In this document: in pieces, positions 21,600-33,136 of the stretch
How positions within the stretch are numbered: position 1 is the first letter of the stretch
Layout: every line of letters starts with the position of its first letter
NCBI RefSeq assembly: GCF_000471905.2
Contig: NW_006499535.1
Span: forward strand, 419,459 to 483,458
Source: Amborella trichopoda
Lineage: Eukaryota; Streptophyta; Magnoliopsida; Amborellales; Amborellaceae
Length of the DNA: 64,000 nucleotides
Direction: 5' to 3'
The notes under the pieces: model-generated
What the model was told of the DNA's origin: nothing
The model's database searches: none
What the model saw: only the letters and a program-made list of their open reading frames with translations
Made by a program: the position numbers and the translations under genes

Positions 21600-22275
21600 A
21601 AGAAACATGCATGGCGTTTCCACCGCCATGTGTGTTAGAGAGAGAAGAAAACAAGAAGAGATATTCATGCACAACGTTATAATCACCGTGCATGTTCAGA
21701 CCGAAAGAGACAAAGCATAGAAAATAAAGTAGATAAAGAGATTCGGGCACGGCGTTGCCATCACCGTGCATGTTCAAACAGAGAGATACAAAGAGAAGGA
21801 TAGAGCAGAGAGAAGAAAATAGAGATTCGTGCATGGTGTTGCCATCACCGTGCATGTTCAGATAGAGAGAGATAAAGATAAGGATAGACTAGAGAGAAGA
21901 AAGTAGAGATTCATGCACGACATTGCGATCGCCGTGCATGTTTAAACAGAGAGAGACAAAGAGAAGGATAGAGTAGGGAGAGAATAAAGAAAGAAAGAGA
22001 AGAGGAAGAAGAAGAAAAGAGAGAAGAAAATGCACATGGCGTTTCCATCGCTGTATGTGTGAGATAGAGAAAAATAAAAGAGAGTGAGAGGTTCGTGCAT
22101 GGCGCTGCTATCGTCATGCACATTCAGTCAAAGAGAAAGATCAAGAAGAAGAAGAAAGAGAAGAAGAAGAGAGAGAGAGAATGGGACACACACAACGCTG
22201 CCATCGCCATGTGGGTTAAAGAAAGAGAAGGAAGAAGATGACATGCACGGCTCTGCCACAATCATGCGTGTTCAC
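21600..22275 (-). repeat. Hairpin array in purine-rich DNA (LTR of C)
   Basis: About ten units of a GA-rich run plus a short inverted repeat, for example 'gcacggcgttgccatcaccgtgc' near 21748 and 'gcatggtgttgccatcaccgtgc' near 21832. The central 'ttgccat' is the reverse of the loop atggcaa in A. The period is about 60-90 bp. Confidence 0.82.
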
Positions 22276-22605
22276 AGAGAAGAAGAGAGAGAAGCCAAAA
22301 AAGAAGGAGAAAGAAAAGAGAGAGAGAGGCGGAGAGAGAAAAAAGGAGGAAAGTGGAAGATAGAGATGAGAGGAGAGAGAAAGAGAGAGACGAGAGGAGG
22401 AGAGAGAAAGAGAGATGAGAGGAGAGAGAAAATTACCTTATCGAAGGGTACCGACCCTTTTTTTCTTTCTCCTCTCTCTCTCTCTCTCTCCAAGATGCAC
22501 CCATGAATTCAAAGAAGAAACACTAACTTTATTGATCAATTGAAAGTCTGAGGGGGAGTCAAGGGAAGAACCAAGGAAGAATCCTTTACAATTAGGTTTA
22601 GCATG

Positions 22606-22613
22606 TAGTTATA
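22606..22613 (-). promoter_or_regulatory. TATA box in LTR of C
   Basis: The minus strand reads TATAACTA at the position matching 8821-8828 of A. One base differs from consensus, so this copy is probably weak. Confidence 0.5.
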
Positions 22614-24269
22614 GAATTGGGCCCAAACATGGGTGGATGCTTAAAAACTATCTCAATTGATGATAATTACAATTATTTTGAATTAAAAAAATTCTAAAAT
22701 TGGGTGCAAAATGATTGTTTTGCCCCTGCCTAACAATGCATGAAGTTTTAAAATAGTCCATGCTGCTACCCTAGAATGTGTGTGATCTTTCGTGGATGAT
22801 CTAGAGTTGCTCTAGTGCCCATATGTCCAAAAGATGATTGTTTTCTTGTAGGGCTCGACATAGCGATCGATTTGATACCAACTTTGAGCCTCGGTTCGTG
22901 TTTTTAAGGCACGATCATGCGACTTAAGATTTGGATGAATCTTGAAAATTTCGGATCGATATTGGGCTCGTTTCTTGATTTTTTTCCATGATTTATTTGC
23001 TGGATCACATGGAGCTTGCAGTCACGATCGCCTGGCAATAAACGGTCGGAGTTTGTACACGGATCACCAATTTCTCTCTAGATTTTCTCCCTCCTCAGAT
23101 GTCGTCATGGGGCATGATACATATCGAAATGCTTGTCTTGACAAGATGAACATGCTCACAAAATTTGAGCATGATCCGGCTTGAGACGAGTAAGATATGG
23201 CCTCCGAAAGTCACTACTCAAGACTGTAGAAACAACAACCTTTAATAGTGACTTGGTGCAGAGAGGCCACACGGGAATAGTGTACGGCCTACCCCTTTTT
23301 GATATTTTACCTATAACTTTGTCTTGGAGTGCTCAATTAAGCTGAAACTTGATCCCTATGGGTTTTTTACCGTACCAGATCCAAAGGGGTTTTTGACCGT
23401 ACTGGATCCAACAGCAATTTGATGCACCAGAAATATAGTTCTAGTTATGAGGTCCATTTCAGGGTGCTAGAGGTTGATCTTTTCGAAATTGTTTCTTTGC
23501 CTACACTGCCTTAGACATGTCTGATTGCTATGAAACTTGGCAGGTAGCTTTTTAAAGTGCTTAAGAAGATTCCTACCAGTTCTCGGGCAATTTTTAGACT
23601 GTCAAGAATTCCACTGTATGTCAAGGCTTTATTGTCTGACTTCCTCATTCTGTATCAGGGACTAAGGTGCTGAAAAATGTCTTCAAACAGCTTTCCCTAT
23701 CGAATGTTGTGCTTCGAGAGGAGTGAGAAGGACAACAATTGGAAAATTTCTTTCTGCTTTATTACTTTGTTCTTCCTAGCCACAGAACCACATGAATGCT
23801 GAGGAGATTTATGATTTCTGCAATATAGCTAGGATGCTCAAACATTTGGATGCAATATACAGGTCAATCCATGGAGACTTTAGGGGGAGAAGAGATTTTT
23901 TTGAGGGATCCTGTTGAAGTCCTCATCCTCAAGGGCTTAATTGTGATTCTGACAGCTGAGGATTTTGTACGGACCTCGTTGGTCAGAATCAGGCCCGTTT
24001 GGCGGTCGAGTACCATGCTAAAGGGCATTTTTCCCATTTTGGTTTGGGTTTGTTTGTTTTGCTGTTTGTTGTGGATGGTCTTCTGAAGGGCCTTTGATTG
24101 GCGTCCGTCTACGTGGTGAACCAGATTGTACTCTGTGGGCAGAGTACCTCAGTTTATCAAGGTGACCAGCGGTGGGTATAACCCCTGTCTATACTACTAG
24201 TGTCGTTACATAATAGGTCCAAGTTCTGTCTGACTTGACCTTCTTGGGGTGTTTTTAGCATTTTGGAAT

Positions 24270-24720
24270 GTGTTTAGTGACCTCGTGGGAATAGTGCTCT
24301 TCCTCATGAGATATGTGGATAGTAATTTGACTCCCTGGGGGTAAAATGATAGCAGGGGTTTTAGATGGGAAGCATACTTCACTAAGGATAAGGGGACAAG
24401 CATGACTCCCTAAGATGAAAGATGTAACTCCATGGGGAATAGGCTCATGGAAGGTAACTCGACTCCTGGGGATAAGTCAGCTTGGTGCGAGACTGACCCA
24501 CAGAGGATTAAAGGGGTAAGCGCGGCCTTAACTCCGCTGAGGATAAATGGGTTGTAGTACAGGTGTAGTTCCTACTGAGGATGAGGGACAGTGGCCTGCT
24601 CCTGACTCCATTGGGGATAACTAGTCATGGTCTGGGTGGAACGGCCTGAATGCAACTCCACTGAAGATGACAAAGGTTACGGCATTGATGCAACTCCACT
24701 AGGGATAGTGGTAGAATACT
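24270..24720. repeat. Decayed short repeats with 'actccactggggata' box (C)
   Basis: At least nine boxes like 'aactccactagggata' or 'gactccctgggggtaa' occur at spacings of roughly 40-60 bp. A weaker set is found in D at 39170-39470. They resemble the PBS core 'gactccattggggac', which may be chance. Confidence 0.55.
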
Positions 24721-24928
24721 CATAGTGATAATCAAGTTCAAACATGCGCGACGCAAGCCATGGACAACAACAACATATGCGGCGATAGTCATTGGAGAAC
24801 ATGGCGCTAGCACGAGTGGCGCTGACATGCATGGGAGTGGTCACGGGCTGTAGTAGTACCGAGGCACACAATTGTTGGTTGCATGTGGTTTTAGTCACGT
24901 TAGGCGATACGAAACACAACCATCATTT

Positions 24929-25146
24929 AGCCTGAGTTCGAGCCTCGGGCTTGGGCCTGGTCCGGTCCGGCCCATCTGAAGGTCAATGCTCGGCGTTGCA
25001 CAGGTGGCGGTAAGCCTTTGTTCGGGCCTCGAGTCTGAGCCTAACCCGATCCAACCCATCTGAAGGTTGGTGCTCAGTGTTACACGGTTGGCACTAAGCC
25101 TATGTTCGGGCCTCGGGTCCCAGCCCGACCCAGTCTTGCCCATCGT
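24929..25146. repeat. 84-bp GC-rich tandem repeat (C)
   Basis: Three units start at 24929, 25013 and 25097 (the last partial) with 'agcct...gttcg(a/g)gcctcg', so the period is 84 bp. A related single stretch lies in D near 40765-40800. Confidence 0.88.
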
Positions 25147-25212
25147 CTATTGGCCTTCAGGGACCTATCTGGTATTCTTGCTTTGTGAGGGACACCTTGG
25201 TGAAGCTTCACC

Positions 25213-25220
25213 TATATAAG
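25213..25220 (+). promoter_or_regulatory. TATA box of a possible antisense promoter (C)
   Basis: TATATAAG on the plus strand is followed by 'gggattaacctc'. It corresponds in position and context to TATAAAAA at 40867-40874 in D, upstream of the antisense ORF there. In C no antisense ORF is left. Confidence 0.45.
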
Positions 25221-26577
25221 GGGATTAACCTCATTTTTCACTGTTTTTATCTCAAGTAAAACAGTAACCGTGAGAGAGAGGGAAGGACTTTTGACGAGAA
25301 CTCTGGTGTCAATAGAGTACTCGAGTGAGGGTTTTGCAGGCAGTCTGGTGAGCAAGAGAAGGTTTCGGCTATAAGGCAAGAGCACAATGGGGAAGACAGG
25401 GATAGTCGTGGTGGTTGTCGTTACCGAAATTGAGGAACAGGCGCTTGTCGAGGCGCACTGAGGTTCCGACAGTGATTATTGGGATATCAAAGAGGTGGGA
25501 AAGAGGCCAACGAGGGTTACCGGGGCATATTTGTGGATTCTCTGTTGTTTCCTGATGGTTTTCCATCACCGGGAGTAGTGGGAAAGTAGCGGTGGTGAGA
25601 AGAGGTGTGTTTTGGTGTCGAGAAGTAGTAGAAAAGGTGTCACAGTTGGTTTTCAGCGAGAGAGAAGACGAAGGGTTGTCGGGGATTCGAGTCGTCGTAC
25701 GAAGATGACGAGTCTCAGGAAAGTGCACAACCACCAGGGAGATGAAGGGTCGTGGGGAGACGAAGAGTCTAGAGAAAGTGAAAGGTCACTTTCACGAGCG
25801 AACACATGCGGTGACAGTGAATAGGCGTTAGCCTCAGTAGATGTTACCCCTCTATGTCATAGCTGGCATTAGTCCTTAAGAAGCACAACTAACGTTGGGC
25901 TTTTTAAAGACACAAGCGGCGCTTATCAATGCCTCAGTCACGCATGGCCAGCAACATGACGTATACGGCGTCCATCATGTGCGGCGGTGGTTGTCCACTT
26001 GACGATCCTGTCACGAGCGATAGTAAGTTGCTTTCGACTGTGGTTTTGGTAGGCAAAGAGTTGCGTGCGGTGATTGTCACACACAGCGATGACTTGGGTA
26101 GGCAAAGGGTGATGGTCAATGGTAAGGCCGTGTTTATGATGCCTGTTGGAAGCCAAGTCCTCCAACATAACAATGATGTCCATGTTGTTCTGTGGAAGGG
26201 CACTCATTGTGAATAAGGTATGCGCTCCATCATAGGCCAGTTCCTTGCCAAAGAAGTCTGCTTCGTATGTCTGGTATACCCCATCAAAGTGCTTCAACTT
26301 TCTCCTATTGTGAGAGCCACTTTTGACCTGTAACAGTCCTCTTCTCCTCAGATGCACGAGTGACATTCCACCATAATTGTTCTCTTTGTGAGAGCAATAC
26401 TTCATGATAGATTTGTAACCTCCCTAATAATGGTCTTTTTTAGCTTGTACCTCCTTCTAATGCAATAAAAAGAGTTAAACCTTGTTTGAACTGTCTCGTT
26501 TGTCTTCTTTTGACTGTCCTTTTTTTTTAACTCTTTGTTGTTTGTACATTGAGTCTTTTTTAGTATGCATCATGGTA

Positions 26578-27166
26578 TTATTTCTTTCGGTATCGCCCAT
26601 TGATAGGGGGCATTGCCTCATCTCCATCAGGATGTGCCAGTATGTAAGCTCCATTTGGCGAGACTTTTTTTACTATAAAGGGAACTTCCCACTTGGGTTC
26701 AAACTTCCCTTTGCGCTGTTCATGAATAACAATCGGCCTTTTGATAGCTAGAACCAAATCTCCACAGGTGAATGAGCGAACCTTGACTGACTTGTCAAAG
26801 GCTCTCTTCATTCTCCTCTGATTGTGCTCAAGATTCTACTGGGATTGCAATCTCTTTTCATCAAGCACAATCAATTCTTGATAGCGAAGCTTCACTCTCT
26901 CATCTTCAGTCAATCCTTTATGTATGACGACCCATAACGAGGGCAGTTGAACCTTAAGAGGTAAGACTGCCTCACCATATACCAAGGAATAGGGAGAGGA
27001 ATCAGTGGCACTTCGTGTGGTAATGCGATAGGCTCACAAGGCTTCCAAATGTTTCTCATGTCAATTTTCCTTGTTTTTTATACCTACTTCCTCAAATCAC
27101 CACATAGAGTCTTATTGAAGGCCTCAGTTAAGCCATTTGCCCAACGGTGGTACATAGTTGAGTACT
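26578..27166 (-). pseudogene. Integrase C-terminal part of element C
   Basis: The catalytic glutamate block appears as NGLTEAFNKTLCGDLRK at about 27140-27090 (minus), in a different frame from the upstream core. The 26811-26578 frame (77 aa) holds the C-terminal DNA-binding fold of gypsy integrase: SFTCGDLVLAIKRP, GKFEPKWEVPFIVKKV and GAYILAHPDGDE. The region between (27080-26815) is open in pieces. A stop ends the pol at about 26578. No chromodomain is visible, as expected for Tat-like elements. Confidence 0.85.
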
Positions 27167-28706
27167 TCAACTCGAAATTGAACTGATTAACCAAGCGATT
27201 AATATGATGACTTCTAAATTGGGGGCATTATCAGATATAATCCAGTCAGGCACCTTAAACCGGTATATGATGTGATGTCGGACAAAATTGGCCACTGTAG
27301 CCCCAAGAACTTGCTTGAGGGGAACCGCTTCAGCCCACTTGGAGAAATAATCCATTGCAGCTAGAATAAAGACATGAACCATTGCCAAAAGAGGGTCAAT
27401 AGGCCTTATAATGTCCGTACCCCATTGTGAGAAGGGCCATGATGCCACTGTACGGAGTAAGGGCTCTAGAGGCTGATGAACAAGGCTTGAATGTATTTGG
27501 CACACCTGACACTTCTTGGCATAATTTAAGGAGTCGGTAATCATCGAAGGCCAATAGTACCCCAATCTGCATATCCGTTCATAGAGTTTAGGGCCAGACT
27601 GGTATAGTCCATAGATGCCTGAATGTACTTCTTCCAGCACCTTGTTTGCTTCTTGATCGTCCACACATCTAAGAAGAATACCATCAAATGACCATCTGAA
27701 GAGAGCATCTCCTTCAAGGAGGGTATACTTGGTAGACATTCGATGCACACTATTGCGCTCTGCACGATCTTTCAGGAGTCTACCATGTTTTATAAAATTA
27801 ATGACGGGCTCTCTCCAATCTTCTACCTGCTCAACTTCCGCGCATATTGGGTCAAAGAATTTTGATTCCCGTTTTTCAACCTTTGCTCCTTGACTCCTTG
27901 CCATTTCGTGTTCAGTCTTAATAAATTCTTTGGCTGATAGAAGTGCTCCAAATGGATAAGGTGGACACTCGCAAAAGAGAATTCTCTCATCATTTTCATC
28001 CACTTCGATTCTAAGTTCAATGTGTCTCCACTCTGCAACCCAAACAAGCGTAGGGCCTGGTGAAGACAATTGCATTGTAGTGCTGATCTTTGCGAGTGCA
28101 TCAGCCTGCAAGTTTAATCTCCTAGGGATGTGACTTAGAGAAACATCCTCAAGCTGAGCCATATATGACTTTGCAGTATCGTGAGAAGGCTTGAGAGTGT
28201 CTTTTCTCATGTCATATATTCCCTTAAGCTACCGAATAACCAACTCAGAGTCGTCATAGATCTTGAGCTGCTCCAAATCTAAATCGAAGGCTATCTCCAA
28301 CCCAATTATAAGAGCCTAATATTCTGCCTCGTTATGGGAACCAGCTTTGGTGAGAGAGAAAGAAAGAGGCAGTACTCCTCCTTTCGGAGTCACAAATACC
28401 ACTCCAGCGCCTCCTTGATCAGATTGGAAGGCTCCGTCGAATTGCATCTCCCATGCATGAGAAAGTTCTACACAAAATACTTCTTCATCAAGAAGATCAC
28501 TTGATAATGGAGATTCTGCTAATATGGGGCATACTGCGAGAAAATCAGCCAAAGCTTGGCCCTTGATGGCCTTTTGTGGGACATATGTTATGTCAAATTC
28601 CATCAACAATAATACCCACTTAGCGAGATGTCCTGATAGACACAGGAGTGTCATGAGAAACTTTATAGGATCTGCCTTTGATATAAGTTTTACTTCATGA
28701 CCGAGC
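27167..28706 (-). pseudogene. RNase H and integrase core of element C
   Basis: Minus-strand pol. The RT-RNase H connection reads SKADPIKFL and KAIKGQALADFLA. RNase H residues are visible: MQFDGAFQSDQG (D), HNEAEY (E), IYDDSELV (D) and LQADALAKI (D). Two in-frame TAG stops interrupt it, after HNEAEY and after ELVIR. The integrase zinc region reads EEVHSGIYGLYQSGPKLYER ... CQVCQ, in which the usual CG.H has decayed. The core has WGTDIIRPID and ISDNAPNL (two aspartates) before a frameshift. The uninterrupted frame 28210-27167 is 347 codons, the longest coding run in the window. Confidence 0.92.
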
Positions 28707-29922
28707 TGTTTGAAGACATTTTTCAGCACCTTGGTCCCTGATGCAGAATAAAAAAGGAAGCTGGTCAATAAAGCCTCGACATACAATCAAAATTCCAATA
28801 GTCTCAAATCCTAGAACATATCAGAATCTTCCTAAGCACTCCAAAATGCCAGTTGCTAAGTTTCGTCACAATTTGACATGTCTAAGGCAGCGCAGACAAC
28901 GAAACAGTTTTGGAAAAATCAGCCTCTAGCACCCTGAAACGGACCTTGTAACAAGAATTATATTCTTGGTGCGTCAAACAACTATGGGACCACCGCCATT
29001 GGATTCGGCATGGTTGAAAACCCCCATGGGTCAAGTTTTGGCTTAATTGGTCATTCCAAGAAAAAGTTATGGGTAAAAGACCAAAAAGGGGTAGGCCACC
29101 CGCTATTCCCGTGTGGCCACCCTGCACCAATCTCCATTAAAGGAGGCTGATGTACACAGTCCCAAGCAGCAAATTCAATGGCTCATATCTCACTTGTTCT
29201 GAGTTAGATCGCTCTCAATTTTGGTGAGCATGTTCGCCTCATCAAGATGAACATTTTGATATATGGCACGGCCCATGACAATACCCAAGCAGGGAAAAAA
29301 ACTAAAGAGAAGTTGATGATTCGTGAAGATAGTTGAGAAAATTCAGCTGCAACATGCTTAGCTCAAGCAGCAAAATCACGACGCTCGTGTACCCGATCAA
29401 AGCAAAACCAATTGTATTATTTGCATAAGGTTCGAGGCTATCTCTGATTTGAACCTCGCGTACGATGAACGATTCGATTTCACACACGGAGGCATCGAAG
29501 TCGAAAACATCTTCTTTCGGGCATGAAATTGAGCTGCGTTTGTTGCCACACAATGCTCAGTACAATACAGCGAGAAAATCACCAAAAGTTTACAAGATTC
29601 ATCCAAATTTTGAGTCGCATGATCATGGATTAAAAAGTGATCCACGACTCGAAGTTGTATCAAATCGATCGCCATGTCGAGCCCTACAAGAAAATAATCA
29701 TCTTTCGGTCAAACTGGCATCAGAACAACCATGGATCATCCACAAAAGATCGCACAAGTTCTAGGGCAACAACATGGACTGTTTTGGAATTTCACACATT
29801 GTTGGGCAAGGGCAAAACAATCTTTTTACACCCAATTTTTGAATTTCTTTTAATTCAATTAAATTGTAATTATCATCAATTTAGATAATTTTTGAGCATC
29901 CACCCATGTTTGGGCCCAATTC

Positions 29923-29930
29923 TATAAGTA
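29923..29930 (+). promoter_or_regulatory. TATA box in LTR of B
   Basis: TATAAGTA follows 'gggcccaattc', at the equivalent position to the TATA boxes of A, D and F. Confidence 0.6.
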
Positions 29931-30419
29931 CATGCTAAACACAATTGTTAAGGGACCCTTGATTATTCAATATTCATCAATAAAATTTGAGAGTTTTCAC
30001 GTTCAAATTGTGGGTATGTCTTGGAGAGAGAGAGAGAGGAGAGAATAATATGGTCGGTATCCTTCGATAAGATAATTTTCTCTCTGCTCCTCTTTTCTCT
30101 CTCTTTCTCTGTCCTCCTCTTTTCTCTATCTTTCTTTGTCCTCCTCTTTTTTCTCTATTTCTCTCTCCTCTCATTCATCTTTCTTTTCTATTTCCTCTCT
30201 GATCTCCTTTATCCAGTTTCTTTCTTTTTCTTTACCTTTCTTTTCTCTCTGTTCTCTTTCTTACTATCTCTCTATTCTCTCTCCTTCTTCTCTGTTCATG
30301 CATGGTGAAGTCCATCGCCTAGCATGATGTCTTCTTGCTTCAAAGACATGAACAGCAAGCCCGGCATTAACCCGAGTGGCGGGCCGGGCCTCTGTCAAAG
30401 TCTCCTTGTCTTCCCTTCT

Positions 30420-30860
30420 ATCATGGACGGCAGAAGCAAATTGCCGTCCATGTTCTCTCTTTCTTCTTAATCGTCTGTCATGGACGACAGAAGCACATCG
30501 TAACCCATGTTTATTTTTTCTCTCTCCTCCTAGTCTTTGTCGTGGATGGTGGAAGCACATCGCTGCCCATGTTTTCTCTTTCCTCTTAATCTTATGTCAT
30601 GGACGACAGAAGCACATCGCCTCCCATGTTTCTCTTCCTTCTTAATCATCTATCATGGACGACAGAAGCACATCACCGCCCATGTATTCTCTCCTTTCTC
30701 TCATTCTTTTGTCGTGGACGGTGGAAGCACATCACTGCCTATGTTTTCTCTCTCTTCTCTCATTCTTTTATCACGAACGATGGAGGCTCATTACCGCCTT
30801 ATTTTCTCTCTCTTCTTACCCTTTCATGATGGACGGCGGGAGCTCATCGCCATCCATGTT
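30420..30860 (+). repeat. ~58-bp tandem hairpin array, 'atggacggcagaagc' type (LTR of B)
   Basis: About eight units of a short inverted repeat plus a CT-rich spacer start near 30421, 30479, 30540, 30598, 30655, 30714, 30774 and 30829. The first is perfect: ATGGACGGCA (30423-30432), loop gaagcaaat, TGCCGTCCAT (30442-30451). Later units keep 'gaagcacatcg' but the stems have drifted. A has one such unit near 10383-10412 and C a few near 20965-21160 in reverse. Confidence 0.85.
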
Positions 30861-31694
30861 CTTTCCTATATTTTCTCTCATCACCGCCCATGTTCCCTTG
30901 CTCTCTTCTCTCTCCTTCATCTTCATTCTTATCTCGACTTCTTCTCATATGCACGACATCGGTAGTATTGTGCAAGTTTCTATTTCTCTCTCTTATTTAT
31001 TGTCTCCCTCATTGGACCTAGAGAGGCTGAGATAAACATTGCCATGGTAGTCGCGTCGTCTAGCAATATTGTCGCTGAGCTAGTCTTAGTTACCGAGTCT
31101 GCCTTACTACCATGATAGGTTAGCCATCATGCCCAGCTGGCCGATGATCGTTCTAGCATCTAGTAGTATTTATGTTATGCCTGTCTAGTTACCGTGCCCG
31201 TTTTGCTACCACGTTGGGTCAATCATTTGCTGATCTAGCTGCCATGTTCGTCTCGCCACCTAGTCAAAATTCCTCTGATTTGCCCCTTTATTCTTCTTTC
31301 ACTTATCCTCTTACTCTCTCTTCGCTTGGATTTGTACATTCGTGTACATTCGCTCAAAGACAAGGTGGGGTCCCTTTAGGCCCACTTGTCTTGTAAAATT
31401 AACCATATGTGTGTGATTATAGAAACAGAAGAATACAAGCTAAGGGAGGTGATTCTGAACTAGTTCTATGGCTGGGGGGGCTTCTCCGTGATCTAAGAGC
31501 GCACCCACACAAGCCAACTCGAGTAAGTCTCAAACCACCTTAAATTCCTGTCTCATCAGTTGGTCTACCTGCCCTTGCTCTTGAGTGAGGTTCCCGAGAG
31601 AGCGATCTCAAAGTCTCGAGTTCCCCCAAAACCCGAGAAGAGTGCCACTCGATTATCCAGATCTGGGGGACGAAATCCCAACACCTACCCAGCT

Positions 31695-31714
31695 TGACGA
31701 CTTCACTAGGGACT
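31695..31714 (+). promoter_or_regulatory. Decayed tRNA-Arg primer binding site (B)
   Basis: TGACGACTTCACTAGGGACT aligns with TGGCGACTCCATTGGGGACT of A with a few substitutions and occupies the same place after the LTR. Confidence 0.7.
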
Positions 31715-33130
31715 TACTAACCCTTCGTCGAGTCATTCTTATTTGGCTAGTTTTTCCTTTGTTTTTCTAATTTTACACACCACATGGCTGCTGGGTTTCT
31801 TAACCCCTTTATCCGAATTGGCGATTTTCTCATCCCCACATTCAGGAGTGTTCCTCGAACTTTGTTCCCAACTTTCTTTTTGAGCAAAGTCCCAGTCTTT
31901 AGCTCTCAGGTCTTAACATGGATAGACTTGAGGAGGGAATTAAAGGTCCCTAACTCCCCATCTCTTAGCTCTGGTGGAACCTTAACCAAGGCAGCCTGCA
32001 TCGGTAGAACATCTGTTGCCACTCACAACATGCACTCTATCACTGATAAGTCACTTATCGGTCGTATTGTCGATGTACGTCCCCAGTCCCTTTCTGCAAA
32101 TAGCAAAGAAGTTGCCATTCCCTCAGTGGGTCACCCTAAGGCTTCTCCCCACACATTAGCACCACCAATGAGTCTCTCCCCTTTCCGGGGCCTTCGATCT
32201 TCCTCTGCTCTTTCTTTCTATCCTCACAATCCCTCATAGAGGCTCGGCACATCGAGGAGGAGACCTTGGGGCCTCCACCTCTCGCACACACCATAAGGCT
32301 TGTGGGATATCCACTAGAGCAACACATTGGGGAAGCTTTTATATTACCTCGAGTCAACGTCCAAGATCAGGCCTTTCAAAGGCAGGTCTTGCATATGTTG
32401 CACATTTGAATCTGTCCACTTGGGGCAATGCCATCACTCCGTCAACCCGAGTACATGGAAGACGACGCCCGTGTCCTCATCCTCAGCACACATATACTCA
32501 CCCTCTAAGGGGCAGGCTTCCACTTGTTCTCTTATGAACACCTGCTCGCATTTCTCGGCCTCTTAAGGCCAGACCACTTGCTCGAGCCCGAGCTGACCCC
32601 CATGTCACCCGTGATTCTTCTTCAAGGGATGCACACGCTTCGGCGTGACTGACAACCCCTCACCCCCTACTCAGGCGTGCTGATGAGTCAACTCTGCTTT
32701 TGCTTGCTGCTCCTTCTTTGGGCAAGCACTTCCAACCTTGGTACTCGAATACTTTCCCCAAGAGTACCATCTTGAACCAGCCCCATCATCTCGATCATGT
32801 CTCTGAAGCCCATAAGAGAGCTCGAGGCAAAGACCTGATGAGAGATCAAATCCTTCATCCTCCCCTGCCCAGAATGACCCACCCCCGTTCTTGGCCCACA
32901 CTCATTGCTTTTCCATGGAAACAACTCTTCTTACATAAGAAGGGTCGATGAGTCATAGCCTCGATCACAGTTATGGCATGCGGTTCATTAAAACCTCGAA
33001 GCAAAACACGATAGGGGTCTATGAATTCTGACTAGGGAAGCAACCTTGAGGGTCGGGGCAACCAACTCCGATGACACTCTTCACCAGAACCCCTACTACT
33101 CTCTTCAGTTGATAAGGCCTGAAGAAGAAA
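31715..33130 (+). other. Leader between PBS and gag of B
   Basis: This aligns with 11311-12690 of A ('cctttgtttttct...cacac', 'ccaggtcttaac.tggatag', 'cacaacatgca.tc', 'accgggtcacc.taaggctt'). No frame is kept between the two copies, so I read it as non-coding leader. ORFs such as 31784-32239 (151 aa) are open by chance. Confidence 0.6.
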
Positions 33131-33136
33131 TCCATT

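Larger units (their letters stand above)
19987..23689 (-). repeat. 3' LTR of element C (family 1, ~3.7 kb)
   Basis: This is the reverse-orientation match to 7562-11286. Its inner start is at 23689 ('cttcaaaca' on plus, TGTTTGAAG on minus), next to the decayed purine-rich 'cgatagggaaagc'. The same outer sequence ('cgaatgttgtgcttcgagag') adjoins the D LTR at 37170-37200, showing that both are internal 3' ends. The outer end near 19987 matches the LTR end of D ('tgcctcgatct...cagatct'). TATA is at 22613-22606 and AATAAA at 22533-22528, both on minus. No protein gene; the 188-codon ORF at 20631-21197 is CT-repeat translation. Confidence 0.87.
23690..26577 (-). other. 3' region of element C, non-coding
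   Basis: About 2.9 kb between the integrase end and the 3' LTR. It contains a run of decayed 'actccactggggataa' boxes (24270-24720), an 84-bp tandem repeat (24929-25146) and a plus-strand TATA box (25213). The 25260-25330 stretch resembles 40900-40970 of D. No counterpart of the antisense ORF of A and D is recognisable. ORFs at 25369-25734, 25929-26216 and 25938-26405 overlap on opposite strands and match nothing I know. Confidence 0.6.
19987..28706 (-). mobile_element. Element C: Tat-like gypsy, autonomous type, minus strand (3' half)
   Basis: Reading the minus strand from 28706 the order is RT-RNase H connection, RNase H, integrase, integrase C-terminus (to 26578), a 2.9-kb 3' region with tandem repeats, then the 3' LTR (23689-19987). 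The coding part is cut at 28706, exactly where the LTR of B begins (TGTTTGAAG at 28707). RT, protease, gag and the 5' LTR of C should therefore lie beyond B. The left LTR end at about 19987 is set by alignment with D (34974) and may be off by a few bases. Confidence 0.82.
28707..31690 (+). repeat. 5' LTR of element B (family 1, ~3.0 kb)
   Basis: It starts TGTTTGAAGACATTTTTC and ends at about 31690, just before the PBS. It is about 0.7 kb shorter than the LTR of A, mostly in the hairpin and pyrimidine zone. TATAAGTA (29923-29930) and AATAAA (29979-29984) sit as in A. It inserts directly into the RNase H gene of C. ORFs in it (30021-30308, 30537-30965 and others) are low-complexity. Confidence 0.87.

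Noticed and set aside
24270-24720. Repeated 'actccactggggata' boxes as multiple primer binding sites
   Set aside because: They lack the TGGC start, sit in the 3' region and vary widely. The likeness to the PBS core is short enough to be chance.
25929-26405. 95-codon plus and 155-codon minus ORFs overlapping in C
   Set aside because: They overlap on opposite strands, have no recognisable motif and no counterpart in D. The minus one has no link to integrase.
26578-28706. Pararetrovirus (caulimovirus-type) insertion instead of a retrotransposon
   Set aside because: An integrase with zinc and catalytic blocks is present, flanked by LTRs and a tRNA-Arg PBS; no movement protein or viral coat motif is seen.
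30021-31035. Overlapping ORFs of 76-142 codons in LTR of B
   Set aside because: They are frames of the 58-bp repeat and CT runs, and are not conserved in other LTRs.
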